DNA of 64,000 nt. Source: Stutzerimonas stutzeri. GTDB taxonomy: Bacteria > Pseudomonadota > Gammaproteobacteria > Pseudomonadales > Pseudomonadaceae. A program made the position numbers and the translations under genes. Shown here in pieces: positions 8,347 to 17,446 of the stretch (position 1 is the stretch's first letter; every line of letters starts with the position of its first letter). The stretch is from the NCBI RefSeq assembly GCF_000590475.1, contig NZ_CP007441.1, forward strand, positions 96,283 to 160,282, given 5' to 3'. Below the pieces are notes generated by a model, which saw only the letters and a list, made by a program, of their open reading frames with translations, did no database searches and was not told the origin of the DNA.

Positions 8347-9078
8347 ATGCGTGAATCCACCACTCGCACCGAACCCACCCAATTACCTGCACGCGGCGAA
8401 AGCGCTGACGAGTCGTTCGCTCATCTCGTCGATGGCTTTCGCCGCTTCCGTACCGAGGTCTATCCCGAGCAGCAGGCGCTGTTCGCCCGCCTGGCCAAGG
8501 CCCAGCAGCCACGCGCCATGTTCATCACCTGTGCCGACTCGCGCATCGTCCCGGAGCTGATCACTCAGAGCTCGCCGGGCGACCTGTTCGTCACCCGTAA
8601 CGTCGGTAACGTGGTGCCGCCATACGGCCAGATGAACGGCGGTGTATCGAGCGCCATCGAGTACGCGGTGATGGTGCTGAACGTGCAGCACATCATCATC
8701 TGCGGGCACTCCGATTGTGGCGCGATGAAAGCGGTGCTCAACCCTGGCGGCTTGCAGCGGATGCCCACCGTCAAGGCCTGGCTGCGGCACTGCGAGGTGG
8801 CGCGCAGTCTGGTGGAGGAGAACTGCAACTGCGCCGCCGGCGATTCCCTGGGGGTGCTCACCGAGGAGAACGTCGTGGCTCAGCTCGACCACTTGCGCAC
8901 CCATCCGTCGGTAGCGTCCCGCCTTGCCGGTGGCCAGCTGTCGATCCACGGCTGGGTCTACTGCATCGAGACCAGCGAAATTCTTGCCTACGACGCCAGC
9001 CTCGGCCGTTTCGCGCCGCTCGATGGCGACGGGCCGTCGCCAGTGGCGACACCCGCCCCGCGCTACCTGCAGGCCTGA
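8347..9078 (+). CDS. beta-class carbonic anhydrase
   Basis: A 243-residue beta-carbonic anhydrase that interconverts CO2 and bicarbonate in the cytoplasm. Zinc ligands and the catalytic dyad are visible: C62-A-D64-S-R66, then H121-S-D-C124-G. The core around VTRNVGNVVPPYG is standard. The N-terminal 25 residues, rich in Thr, Glu and Arg, are probably disordered. The start is the only well-placed ATG. It is followed 85 bases later by a SulP transporter, a pairing seen in Pseudomonas that suggests joint handling of bicarbonate. Confidence 0.94.
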   Translation: MRESTTRTEPTQLPARGESADESFAHLVDGFRRFRTEVYPEQQALFARLAKAQQPRAMFITCADSRIVPELITQSSPGDLFVTRNVGNVVPPYGQMNGGVSSAIEYAVMVLNVQHIIICGHSDCGAMKAVLNPGGLQRMPTVKAWLRHCEVARSLVEENCNCAAGDSLGVLTEENVVAQLDHLRTHPSVASRLAGGQLSIHGWVYCIETSEILAYDASLGRFAPLDGDGPSPVATPAPRYLQA

Positions 9079-9163
9079 ACACCGCCGGCCTGTAATGGCT
9101 GAGCGAATCGGTATCTACGCACGCGACGCTGCTGGCGTCGCAGCGTGTTCGAGGAGTCTCTGG

Positions 9164-10690
9164 ATGAATGCAGAAACGATCAAAGCGACCCTGCCGCGCG
9201 ACCTCATGGCGTCGGTGGTGGTTTTCCTGGTGGCGTTGCCCCTGTGCATGGGCATCGCCATCGCGTCGGGCATGCCGCCTGCCAAGGGCGTAGTCACCGG
9301 AATTATCGGTGGGCTGGTGGTGGGCTGGCTTTCTGGCGCGCCGCTGCAGGTCAGCGGTCCGGCCGCCGGTCTCACGGTGCTGGTGTTCGAACTGGTGCAG
9401 CAGTACGGCGCCGCCATGCTCGGTCCGATCCTGCTGCTGGCCGGGGCGATTCAATTGCTCGCGGGGCGTCTGAAACTGGGCTGCTGGTTCCGGGTCACCG
9501 CGCCGGCAGTGGTCTACGGGATGCTGGCGGGCATCGGCATTCTGATCGTGCTGTCGCAGCTGCACGTGATGATGGATGCGCAGCCGGAAGCCTCGGGGCT
9601 GGACAACCTCAGCGCCTTTCCGGCCGCGCTGTGGTCGGCTCTGCCGTTTGCCGGCAACGGTGACGGCCTGGTTGCCGCATCTCTCGGATTGCTGACCATC
9701 GCCTGCATGGGGTTGTGGGACCGGCTCCGGCCGCAACAGCTGCGCTTGCTGCCTGGCGCGTTGCTGGGTGTCGCGGCGGCGACGCTGGTGGGCTTGTGGC
9801 TGGGGCTCGAGGTGCGCCGCGTCGAAGTGCCGGACAACAGCTGGCTGCGCCCGGCCGATCTGCTGGCCTTCGCCGATCCCGGTCTGCTGGTCGCCGCCTT
9901 GGCCGTCGCCTTTATCGCCAGCGCCGAAACCTTGCTATCGGCCGCCGCGGTCGATCGCATGCACCAGGGGCCGCGGGCCGATTTCGACCGCGAGCTGTCA
10001 GCCCAAGGCATAGGCAACATGCTCTGCGGTGTGCTCGGTGCGCTGCCGATGACCGGGGTGATCGTGCGCAGCTCGGCCAACGTCCAGGCCGGCGCCCGCA
10101 CGCGGCTGTCGGCCATGCTGCATGCCGTCTGGCTGCTGGCGGCGGTGGTCCTGCTCGCGGCCTTGCTGGAGCGCATCCCCGTGGCGAGTCTGGCCGGCGT
10201 GCTGGTCTACACCGGGCTCAAACTGATCGACCTCAAGGCGCTGCGCCAACTGGGTCGCTACGGCCGTATGGCCATGCTGATCTATGTCGTCACCGCGCTG
10301 TCCATCGTCGCGGTCGACCTGCTGACCGGCGTGCTGGTGGGCTTCGCCCTGACTTTGGCGCAACTCGCCTGGCAGGCCTCACGGTTGAAGATCAATGTGG
10401 TGCAGGACGGGCTACGGGTCGAGTTGCGCATGCAGGGCGCGGCGACATTCCTCAAGGTGCCGCAGCTGGCGCGAGCGCTGGAAGCTGTGCCCCAGGGTGC
10501 CTGGCTCTACGTGCCGATGGAGCACCTGCGCTACATCGACCATGCCTGCATGGAACTGCTGGAGGAGTGGCACCGCTCGCACCAGGCCAAGGGCGCCCGA
10601 TTGATCATCGAGCCACGCGCGCTCACGCGGCGGGTGGAAGGTCGGCGCCGACAGGCGGCACATCTCGCCGGCCTGGCGGAGGGGAACTAA
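9164..10690 (+). CDS. SulP-family anion (sulfate/bicarbonate) transporter
   Basis: A 508-residue SLC26/SulP permease. The N-terminus, LPRDLMASVVVFLVALPLCM, with APLQVSGPAAGLTVLVFEL, is the substrate-site helix region. About 10-12 hydrophobic segments follow, then a short C-terminal STAS domain (about residues 400-500; LYVPMEHLRYIDHACMELLE). The open frame extends further upstream, but ATG 9164 is preceded by GAGGAGTCTCTGG and matches the conserved N-terminus. Its position directly after a carbonic anhydrase favours bicarbonate as substrate over sulfate; this is inference. Confidence 0.9.
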   Translation: MNAETIKATLPRDLMASVVVFLVALPLCMGIAIASGMPPAKGVVTGIIGGLVVGWLSGAPLQVSGPAAGLTVLVFELVQQYGAAMLGPILLLAGAIQLLAGRLKLGCWFRVTAPAVVYGMLAGIGILIVLSQLHVMMDAQPEASGLDNLSAFPAALWSALPFAGNGDGLVAASLGLLTIACMGLWDRLRPQQLRLLPGALLGVAAATLVGLWLGLEVRRVEVPDNSWLRPADLLAFADPGLLVAALAVAFIASAETLLSAAAVDRMHQGPRADFDRELSAQGIGNMLCGVLGALPMTGVIVRSSANVQAGARTRLSAMLHAVWLLAAVVLLAALLERIPVASLAGVLVYTGLKLIDLKALRQLGRYGRMAMLIYVVTALSIVAVDLLTGVLVGFALTLAQLAWQASRLKINVVQDGLRVELRMQGAATFLKVPQLARALEAVPQGAWLYVPMEHLRYIDHACMELLEEWHRSHQAKGARLIIEPRALTRRVEGRRRQAAHLAGLAEGN

Positions 10691-10798
10691 TCACAGCGGC
10701 GAACCCCTGATTCTCTGGTACGGGCGCGCTTCGAGCGCTCGCCTGATGGCAGCGCATCGGCAGCCCCGATGCGTTGCCGTTCGTTTTGGAGGACTGAG

Positions 10799-11062
10799 TT
10801 GGACGTGTTTCTCGATTTACTGCAATGGCCGGCAATGGTGGTCACTGTGCTTGCCGCCTGGCTGATCGGCTCGCTGAGGCCGGGGCGCCGGACGGTCGGT
10901 TTCTGGTGTTTTCTGTTGAGCAATCTACTTTGGATCATCTGGGGCTGGTCCGCCCAGGCCTGGGCGCTGATCACGTTGCAGGTGTGCCTGGCACTGATGA
11001 ATGTCCGCGGTGTGAAGAAGAACGATCAGCCTCGGGAAGCGCAGGCCAACGCGAGTAGTTGA
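10799..11062 (+). CDS. small two-helix membrane protein of unknown function
   Basis: An 87-residue protein with two or three hydrophobic helices (WPAMVVTVLAAWLIGSL; WCFLLSNLLWIIWGW; ALITLQVCLALMNVRG) and a charged C-terminal tail. I chose a TTG start because GGAGG stands 7 bases before it; a GTG two codons on is the alternative. It sits between the SulP gene and the cytochrome oxidase operon, as does a small membrane protein in P. aeruginosa. No function is recognised. Confidence 0.72.
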   Translation: MDVFLDLLQWPAMVVTVLAAWLIGSLRPGRRTVGFWCFLLSNLLWIIWGWSAQAWALITLQVCLALMNVRGVKKNDQPREAQANASS

Positions 11063-11067
11063 CGAAA

Positions 11068-11095
11068 TTGCCAGTCCGGCATGGCTGTCTATACT
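11068..11095 (+). promoter_or_regulatory. candidate sigma-70-type promoter of the cox operon
   Basis: TTGCCA (11068-11073), a 16-base spacer and TATACT (11090-11095), in the 209-base gap before coxB. The hexamers match the consensus well for a GC-rich genome. The long leader (about 170 bases) leaves room for further control. A stationary-phase sigma factor could also use this -10 element. Confidence 0.45.
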
Positions 11096-11271
11096 CCGAT
11101 CGTAAGCGTACCGATTGAATCCGACTGTGCGTGCAAAGCGAGGGTTGGTGCCCAGGAATTGGGGGGAGCCAGATCAGCGTGTAGTCAGGCGGTCGAGGTG
11201 AGCGTGGCTCGCTTTGGCGACCGGACGAACAGCAGTCGGCGGGATAACAAGAACCATAAGGGGAACCCGCA

Positions 11272-12405
11272 ATGTCGCGACATCCACGAGTTTGGATGGG
11301 GATTGGGCTGTGGTCGCTATTCGGTCACGCCCAGGCGGCCTGGGACGTGAATATGCGCTCCGGTGCCACGGAAGTCAGTCGTTCCGTGTTCGATTTGCAT
11401 ATGACGATCTTCTGGATCTGCGTAGTCATCGGCGTGGTGGTGTTCGCCGCCATGTTCTGGTCGATGCTCGCTCACCGCCGTTCCAAGCGGCTGGAGTCGG
11501 CACATTTCCACGAGAACACCCGAGTCGAGGTGCTCTGGACCATCATTCCGTTATTGATCCTCGTCGGTATGGCAGTCCCGGCGACCCGCACTCTGATTCA
11601 CATCTACGACGCGTCCGAATCGGACGTCGACATTCAGATCACTGGCTATCAGTGGAAGTGGCACTACAAGTACCTGGGCGAGGATGTCGAGTACTTCAGC
11701 AACCTGACCACCCCACGCGATCAAATCAACAATCTCGAGCCCAAGGGCGAGCATTACCTGCTGGAAGTGGACGAGCCGCTGGTGATTCCGACGGGCGCCA
11801 AGGTGCGCTTCCTGATCACCGCAGCGGACGTCATCCACTCCTGGTGGGTACCGGACCTGGCGGTTAAAAAGGACGCCATTCCCGGTTTCATCAACGAATC
11901 CTGGACCCGCATCGACAAGCCCGGCATCTACCGCGGCCAATGCACTGAGTTGTGCGGCAAGGACCATGGCTTCATGCCGATCGTCGTGGACGTGAAGACA
12001 CCGGAAGACTACGCCGCCTGGCTCGGCGAGAAGAAGGCGGAAGCCGCCAAGCTCGCGGAACTGACCAGCAAGGAGTGGACGCTCGAAGAGCTGGTGAGTC
12101 GTGGCGAGAAGGTTTACCAGACCAACTGCGCATCCTGCCACCAGGCGGGCGGCGAGGGCCTGCCACCGATGTTCCCGGCATTGAAGGGCTCGCCCATCAC
12201 CACCGGCGAGGCTGAGGATCATCTCAGCGTTGTCGTCAACGGTAGGCCGGGCACCGCCATGGCGGCCTTTGGCAAGCAGCTGTCGGAGGTCGACATTGCG
12301 GCTGTGGTGACCTACGAGCGCAATGCATGGGGCAACAACAAGGGCGACATGGTCACGCCGAAAGACGTGCTCGACTTCAAGCAGGCCGAAGAAGCCAGTC
12401 AATAG
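11272..12405 (+). CDS. coxB: cytochrome c oxidase subunit II with fused cytochrome c domain
   Basis: A 377-residue subunit II of an aa3-type (caa3-like) oxidase. It has a signal/first hydrophobic segment, then two membrane helices (about residues 45-65 and 85-105). The periplasmic cupredoxin carries the CuA ligands H189 (HSWWVP), C224, C228, H232 and M235 (CTELCGKDHGFM). After a linker, a cytochrome c domain follows with the heme motif C286-A-S-C-H290 and a distal Met expected further on. The fused heme domain shortens electron transfer from soluble c-type cytochromes. It is the first gene of the oxidase cluster, 12 bases before coxA. Confidence 0.96.
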   Translation: MSRHPRVWMGIGLWSLFGHAQAAWDVNMRSGATEVSRSVFDLHMTIFWICVVIGVVVFAAMFWSMLAHRRSKRLESAHFHENTRVEVLWTIIPLLILVGMAVPATRTLIHIYDASESDVDIQITGYQWKWHYKYLGEDVEYFSNLTTPRDQINNLEPKGEHYLLEVDEPLVIPTGAKVRFLITAADVIHSWWVPDLAVKKDAIPGFINESWTRIDKPGIYRGQCTELCGKDHGFMPIVVDVKTPEDYAAWLGEKKAEAAKLAELTSKEWTLEELVSRGEKVYQTNCASCHQAGGEGLPPMFPALKGSPITTGEAEDHLSVVVNGRPGTAMAAFGKQLSEVDIAAVVTYERNAWGNNKGDMVTPKDVLDFKQAEEASQ

Positions 12406-12417
12406 GGGAAGGCAGCG

Positions 12418-14046
12418 ATGAGTGCAGTGATCGACGATCATGGTCATGCCGGGCATGACCATCACCATGGCCCAGCCAAGGGCCTCATGCGCTGGGTGCT
12501 GACGACCAACCACAAGGACATCGGCTCGATGTACCTGTGGTTCAGCTTCTGCGCCTTCCTGCTTGGCGGCTCGATGGCCATGGTCATCCGCGCTGAGCTG
12601 TTCCAGCCGGGTCTGCAGATCGTGCAGCCGGAATTCTTCAACCAGATGACCACCATGCACGGCCTGATCATGGTCTTCGGCGCGGTGATGCCGGCGTTCG
12701 TCGGCTTGGCCAACTGGATGATTCCACTGATGATCGGTGCGCCGGACATGGCGCTGCCGCGACTGAACAACTTCAGCTTCTGGCTGCTGCCGGCGGCCTT
12801 CGGCCTGCTGGTTTCGACCCTGTTCATGGAGGGCGGCGGACCCAACTTCGGCTGGACCTTCTATGCGCCGCTGTCAACGACCTATGCGCCGGAGTCGGTG
12901 ACCTTCTTCATCTTCGCCATCCACCTGATGGGCATCAGCTCGATCATGGGCGCGATCAACGTCATCGCGACCATCCTCAACCTGCGCGCGCCGGGCATGA
13001 CGCTGATGAAGATGCCGCTGTTCGTCTGGACCTGGCTGATCACCGCCTTCCTGCTGATCGCAGTGATGCCGGTGCTGGCCGGCGTGGTGACCATGATGCT
13101 GATGGATATCCACTTCGGCACCAGCTTCTTCAGCGCGGCCGGCGGCGGCGACCCGGTGTTGTTCCAGCATGTGTTCTGGTTCTTCGGTCACCCCGAGGTG
13201 TACATCATGATCCTGCCGGCGTTCGGCGCCGTCAGCTCGATCATCCCCGCCTTCAGCCGCAAGCCGCTGTTCGGCTATACCTCGATGGTCTACGCAACCG
13301 GTGCCATCGCCTTTCTCTCGTTCGTCGTCTGGTCGCACCACATGTTCACCGTCGGTATTCCAGTGGTCGGCGAGCTGTTCTTCATGTACGCCACCATGCT
13401 GATCGCGGTGCCGACCGGGGTGAAGGTGTTCAACTGGGTGAGCACCATGTGGCGCGGCTCGCTCACCTTCGAGGCGCCGATGCTGTTCGCCGTGGCATTC
13501 GTCATCCTCTTTACCATCGGTGGCTTCTCCGGGTTGATGCTGGCGATCGCCCCGGCGGACTTCCAGTACCACGACACCTACTTTGTGGTGGCGCACTTCC
13601 ACTACGTGCTGGTTCCTGGCGCGATCTTCGGCATCTTCGCCTCGGCGTACTACTGGCTGCCGAAATGGACCGGCCACATGTACGACGAAACGCTGGCCAA
13701 ACTGCACTTCTGGATGAGCTTCATCGGCATGAACCTGGCGTTCTTCCCGATGCACTTCGTCGGACTGGCCGGCATGCCGCGACGCATTCCGGACTACAAC
13801 ATGATGTTCGCCAACTTCAATATGGTCTCGAGCATCGGTGCCTTCATGTTCGGGACGACTCAGCTGTTGTTCCTGTTCATCGTCATCAAATGCATTCGCG
13901 GTGGCCCAGCTGCCGCCGCCAAGCCCTGGGATGGTGCCGATGGTCTGGAGTGGAGCGTGCCGTCTCCGGCGCCTTATCACACCTTCAGCGTGCCGCCGAG
14001 CATGGAAGAACTCCACGAGCACCGCACGGGACCCAAGCATGAATAG
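12418..14046 (+). CDS. coxA: cytochrome c oxidase subunit I
   Basis: A 542-residue catalytic subunit holding heme a, heme a3 and CuB. About 12 membrane helices begin after the conserved TTNHKDIGSMYLWFSF. The CuB site HPEVYIMILPAFG and the HH pair in WSHHMFTVG are intact, as is the heme-ligand region VVAHFHYVLVPG. The His-rich N-terminus (HGHAGHDHHHG) is unusual but seen in pseudomonad homologues. It shares a transcript with coxB. Confidence 0.97.
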   Translation: MSAVIDDHGHAGHDHHHGPAKGLMRWVLTTNHKDIGSMYLWFSFCAFLLGGSMAMVIRAELFQPGLQIVQPEFFNQMTTMHGLIMVFGAVMPAFVGLANWMIPLMIGAPDMALPRLNNFSFWLLPAAFGLLVSTLFMEGGGPNFGWTFYAPLSTTYAPESVTFFIFAIHLMGISSIMGAINVIATILNLRAPGMTLMKMPLFVWTWLITAFLLIAVMPVLAGVVTMMLMDIHFGTSFFSAAGGGDPVLFQHVFWFFGHPEVYIMILPAFGAVSSIIPAFSRKPLFGYTSMVYATGAIAFLSFVVWSHHMFTVGIPVVGELFFMYATMLIAVPTGVKVFNWVSTMWRGSLTFEAPMLFAVAFVILFTIGGFSGLMLAIAPADFQYHDTYFVVAHFHYVLVPGAIFGIFASAYYWLPKWTGHMYDETLAKLHFWMSFIGMNLAFFPMHFVGLAGMPRRIPDYNMMFANFNMVSSIGAFMFGTTQLLFLFIVIKCIRGGPAAAAKPWDGADGLEWSVPSPAPYHTFSVPPSMEELHEHRTGPKHE

Positions 14047-14293
14047 TGCTGCAGCCGCTGGCCGCTTAAGGCTGGCGGTGGAGTGCCGGTTGGCTTCGAC
14101 CGGGCACGCTACGGCTGCCCTGGAGTTGGCCGATGGCTGCAGTGGTGGACTGAAGGCCGCGCTATGGGGGGCGAGGGGTGCGTCTGGTCGGGCCGGGCAA
14201 CGTTCCACTTCAGACCATCAGAACAACCACCACAGCACCAAGCCGAAGCGTGCGCTATACGGTGAAACGCGCTCGGCAAGGAGGGCGCGATGA
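14039..14293 (+). other. coxA-ctaG gap with a doubtful 84-codon frame
   Basis: The 243 bases between coxA and ctaG hold an open frame that starts at an ATG overlapping the coxA end and stops inside ctaG's first codons. Its translation starts MNSAAAAGRLRLAVECRL, is Ala/Arg-rich, has no membrane segment and resembles no assembly factor I know. Related clusters have only a short spacer or a tiny membrane protein here. I treat it as probably non-coding spacer; the ctaG ribosome binding site AAGGAGGG lies at its end. Confidence 0.3.
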
Positions 14294-14871
14294 GCGATTC
14301 TCTGCCCACCGCCCGGCTTGTCCGCCGGCTATTGATTGTGGTCGTCGCGATGTTCGCCTTCGGCTTCGCGCTGGTGCCGATCTACGACGTCATGTGTAAG
14401 GCCTTCGGCATCAACGGCAAGACCGCGGGTGCCTATGAGGGGACGCAGATTACCGACGAGGCACGCGAGATACGGGTGCAGTTTCTCGCCACCAACGCGT
14501 CAGGGATGGTCTGGGAATTCCAGCCGATGGCCGATCAGATCAGTGTCAATCCCGGCGCCACCCGAGAAATGCTCTTCGTCGCCTACAACCCCACCGACAA
14601 GCCGATGACGGCACAGGCCGTGCCCAGCATTTCGCCCTCGAAGGCGGCCGCGTATTTCCACAAGACCGAATGTTTCTGCTTTACCCAGCAGGTGCTACAG
14701 CCTGGTGAGCGCATCGAAATGCCGGTGCGTTTCATTGTCGATCGTGATTTGCCCTCGGACGTGCGTCATCTGACGCTCGCCTACACCCTGTTCGATATCA
14801 CGTCTCGCCAACCTCCCGTCGCCGTCGTTGATCAGGCGTCCGTGGTGGCGGCCAAGGAGAGTCTGCAATGA
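14290..14871 (+). CDS. ctaG: cytochrome c oxidase assembly protein CtaG/Cox11
   Basis: A 193-residue protein with one N-terminal membrane helix (LIVVVAMFAFGFALVPIYDV) and a periplasmic Cox11 domain. The copper-binding motif CFCF is present (KTECFCFTQQ), and C-M in DVMCKAFG is the conserved upstream Cys. It delivers copper to the CuB site of subunit I. AAGGAGGGCGCG precedes the ATG. Its end overlaps coxC by four bases. Confidence 0.95.
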   Translation: MSDSLPTARLVRRLLIVVVAMFAFGFALVPIYDVMCKAFGINGKTAGAYEGTQITDEAREIRVQFLATNASGMVWEFQPMADQISVNPGATREMLFVAYNPTDKPMTAQAVPSISPSKAAAYFHKTECFCFTQQVLQPGERIEMPVRFIVDRDLPSDVRHLTLAYTLFDITSRQPPVAVVDQASVVAAKESLQ

Positions 14872-15767
14872 GCCAACAGACCACCACGCACGAGAATTAC
14901 TATGTTCCCGCCCAGAGCAAGTGGCCGATCATCGCCACGGCCGCGTTGCTGACAACGGTCTTTGGTCTCGGCACCTGGTTCAACGACCTCAAGGCCGATC
15001 GCGCCGAGTCGAACGGCCCGTTGATTTTCTTCGTGGGCGCGTTGCTGATTGCTTACATGATGTTCGGCTGGTTCGGCGCGGTAGTTCGCGAAGGCCGAGC
15101 CGGGCTCTATAGCGCGCAGATGAATCGCTCGTTTCGCTGGGGCATGAGCTGGTTCATTTTTTCCGAGGTCATGTTCTTTCTCGCCTTCTTCGGTGTGCTG
15201 TTCTACATCCGCTACTGGGTCGGCCCCTGGCTAGGGGGTGAAGGCGACAAAGGGGTGAGCAATATGCTCTGGCCCAACTTCGAATACACCTGGCCACTGC
15301 TGAACAACCCGGATCCCAAGCTCTATCCGGCGCCTGAAGGCACTATTGGTGCCTTCGGGCTGCCGCTGATCAACACCATTCTGCTGGTGACCTCGAGCTT
15401 CACGCTGACCTGGGCGCACCATGCGTTGCGCAAAGGAAATCGCAAACACCTCAAGCTCGGATTGGGGCTGACCGTGCTGCTGGGCGCCTCGTTTCTGGCC
15501 CTGCAGATAGAGGAATACATTCACGCCTACACCGAGCTGGGGCTGACGCTTGGCTCGGGCATCTACGGCGCGACCTTCTTCATGCTCACGGGCTTTCACG
15601 GCGCCCACGTGACCATTGGCGCGATCATCCTGTCGATCATGCTGGTGCGCAGCTTCCGCGGTCATTTCACGCCGGAGCAGCACTTCGGCTTCGAGGCGGC
15701 GTCCTGGTACTGGCACTTCGTGGACGTGGTCTGGATCGGCTTGTTCATTTTCGTCTACGTGCTTTGA
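14868..15767 (+). CDS. coxC: cytochrome c oxidase subunit III
   Basis: A 299-residue membrane subunit with seven helices. It begins ENYYVPAQSKWPIIATAALL and carries the family motifs WGMSWFIFSEVMFFLAFFG and GFHGAHVTIGAII, ending in the standard FEAASWYWHFVDVVWIGLF. It stabilises the catalytic core and proton uptake. The ATG overlaps the ctaG stop (ATGA), indicating coupled translation. Confidence 0.96.
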   Translation: MSQQTTTHENYYVPAQSKWPIIATAALLTTVFGLGTWFNDLKADRAESNGPLIFFVGALLIAYMMFGWFGAVVREGRAGLYSAQMNRSFRWGMSWFIFSEVMFFLAFFGVLFYIRYWVGPWLGGEGDKGVSNMLWPNFEYTWPLLNNPDPKLYPAPEGTIGAFGLPLINTILLVTSSFTLTWAHHALRKGNRKHLKLGLGLTVLLGASFLALQIEEYIHAYTELGLTLGSGIYGATFFMLTGFHGAHVTIGAIILSIMLVRSFRGHFTPEQHFGFEAASWYWHFVDVVWIGLFIFVYVL

Positions 15768-15824
15768 TAGCCGGCAAAGGCTGGACCTGGAACGACCAGC
15801 CATGACGCTGCACATGGACCTGGC

Positions 15825-16025
15825 CTAGCCAAAACCCGGGTGCAGCTGTCCGGAATAGAAGCCCCAGGCGATCAGCGCGATCGTCAGGGCGGAGAGGGTG
15901 ACGCGAACGAACAATGCGGTCACCAGGCGGGAGGTTCGACCTTCGTCCTTGACCAGAAAGAACAGACCACTGAACAGACTGATCAGCGTGGCTACTAATA
16001 ACAGAATGATCGCCGCCTTGAGCAT
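15825..16025 (-). CDS. twin transmembrane protein (DUF2909)
   Basis: A 66-residue protein with two hydrophobic helices (AAIILLLVATLISLFSGLFF and VTLSALTIALIAWGFYSG) joined by a short charged loop. It matches the DUF2909/twin-transmembrane family found on the opposite strand between coxC and SURF1 in pseudomonads. The function is unknown; the conserved location suggests a link to oxidase assembly. Confidence 0.85.
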   Translation of the reverse strand: MLKAAIILLLVATLISLFSGLFFLVKDEGRTSRLVTALFVRVTLSALTIALIAWGFYSGQLHPGFG

Positions 16026-16095
16026 GAGCGAGTCCGTAGCAGAGCAAGTGGGGGTGCAGTATAGCCAGCCGTATCAATACGCCGTGGGGCGCGGC

Positions 16096-16803
16096 ATGAG
16101 CGGATTCAAACCCGGTCTGCTGCCAACGTTGCTGGTCCTGACGCTGATGCCGCTGCTGGTCTGGCTGGGGGTCTGGCAGTTGGAGCGCGGCGAACAGAAG
16201 CGCGACATGCTGGCTCGCCAGGAAGCGCGGCAGCAGGCAGCACCGGTTGGACCCGAGCAGATCGAGCGGCTCGAAGATCCCGCCTACAGCCGTATCTATC
16301 TGCAAGGCAGTTTCGATGCCGAGCACAGCTTCCTGCTGGACAGCCGCACCCGCGACGGCCAGGTCGGCGTCGAGTTGTTGCAACCCTTTCAGGATCAGCC
16401 GAGCGGTCGCTGGACGCTGGTCAACCGTGGCTGGATCCCCTGGCCGGATCGGCGAATCCCGCCGAAGTTCGACACGCCGGATCGCCCATTGAAGCTGGCC
16501 GCCTGGGTCTACGCACCTTCCGGCAAGCCGTTCTTGCTAAACGAGCGCATGGCCGAGGGTTGGCCCAGGCTGCTCAATCACGTCGACGTCGGAGCGCTCT
16601 GGCAATTGCTCGGACGTGATGGCGTCGAATACGAGCTACGACTGGAGCCCGGCCCGGCGGCGTACCGGGCGGACTGGCCGATCACCAGCATGCAGCCGCA
16701 GCAGCATCTGGGCTACGCGGTGCAATGGTTTGCGCTGGCGGCGGCGCTGCTGGCGTTGTTCATTTACTTCGGCGTGCATCAGGCACGAGGGAGCAAGCAG
16801 TGA
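16096..16803 (+). CDS. SURF1 family cytochrome oxidase biogenesis protein
   Basis: About 235 residues. It has an N-terminal helix LLPTLLVLTLMPLLVWLGVW followed by QLERGEQKRDM, the characteristic SURF1 start, then the periplasmic domain with WTLVNRGWIPWPD and a C-terminal helix (GYAVQWFALAAALLALFIYF). SURF1 helps insert heme a into subunit I. An upstream in-frame ATG at 16024 overlaps the divergent DUF2909 start; the ATG at 16096 was chosen because it places the membrane helix close to the N-terminus. Confidence 0.9.
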   Translation: MSGFKPGLLPTLLVLTLMPLLVWLGVWQLERGEQKRDMLARQEARQQAAPVGPEQIERLEDPAYSRIYLQGSFDAEHSFLLDSRTRDGQVGVELLQPFQDQPSGRWTLVNRGWIPWPDRRIPPKFDTPDRPLKLAAWVYAPSGKPFLLNERMAEGWPRLLNHVDVGALWQLLGRDGVEYELRLEPGPAAYRADWPITSMQPQQHLGYAVQWFALAAALLALFIYFGVHQARGSKQ

Positions 16804-17390
16804 CCGCGATGAATCCGACCTTCGATCCCGTACACCCCCAACGCCGCCGCGGGCGGCTGCAACTGTTGCTGATCCTGGCCGTGGTGATCGGGCCCATGTT
16901 GCTGGCGACGGCGATGTATCGCTTCGGCTTCTGGATACCCGAAACTCGAACCTACGACGGCGCTTTGGTAGCCACCGGCAAAGGGCGCGAGACGCTCGGG
17001 GTGACGGTGCCGACGGCGGCCGAACCCCGCTGGGAGCTGCTGGTTACGGCACCGCAAGGGTGCGCTGAAGACTGCCAGCAGTTGGTCTATCTGGCGCGGC
17101 AGATCAATATCGGCCTGGCGCGTGAGGCTGGCCGTGCCGGCCATGCGCTGGCGAGCGGGCAGGCATTGAGCGCCGACTACTATCAGCGCCTGCAGCGCGA
17201 ATACCCTCAGCTGCAGCGTTATGCGCTGGACCCCGCGGTTTATGCGAGCAACCCGGAGGCACCCGACGGCGCGCAGCTGTGGATCATCGATCCGCACGGC
17301 AATCTGGTCCTGCGCTACGACGCCAAAGCTAACGGTAAGGGGATTCTCGATGACCTCAAGCACCTGTTGAAAATCTCCCAGATCGGCTGA
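16800..17390 (+). CDS. oxidase-cluster membrane-anchored protein (PA0111-like)
   Basis: A 196-residue protein with a basic N-terminus (HPQRRRGRLQ), one membrane helix (LLLILAVVIGPMLLATAMY) and a periplasmic domain with a Cys pair in APQGCAEDCQQLVYLARQI. It ends IIDPHGNLVLRYDAKANGKG, reminiscent of thioredoxin/SCO folds. I favour a GTG start overlapping the SURF1 stop because GAGGGAG is well spaced; ATG 16809 is possible. It is conserved between SURF1 and ctaA in pseudomonads. A thiol or copper-delivery role in oxidase assembly is plausible but unproven. Confidence 0.78.
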   Translation: MTAMNPTFDPVHPQRRRGRLQLLLILAVVIGPMLLATAMYRFGFWIPETRTYDGALVATGKGRETLGVTVPTAAEPRWELLVTAPQGCAEDCQQLVYLARQINIGLAREAGRAGHALASGQALSADYYQRLQREYPQLQRYALDPAVYASNPEAPDGAQLWIIDPHGNLVLRYDAKANGKGILDDLKHLLKISQIG

Positions 17391-17446
17391 CCCAGGCACT
17401 CGGCCGCCTCGCTGGAGTCTCAACGAGGTCGACCAAGGAGAACCAG

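Noticed and set aside
12874..14208. Long antisense frame over coxA rich in His/Glu/Arg
   Set aside because: Composition typical of reverse reading of a membrane protein gene; no independent support.
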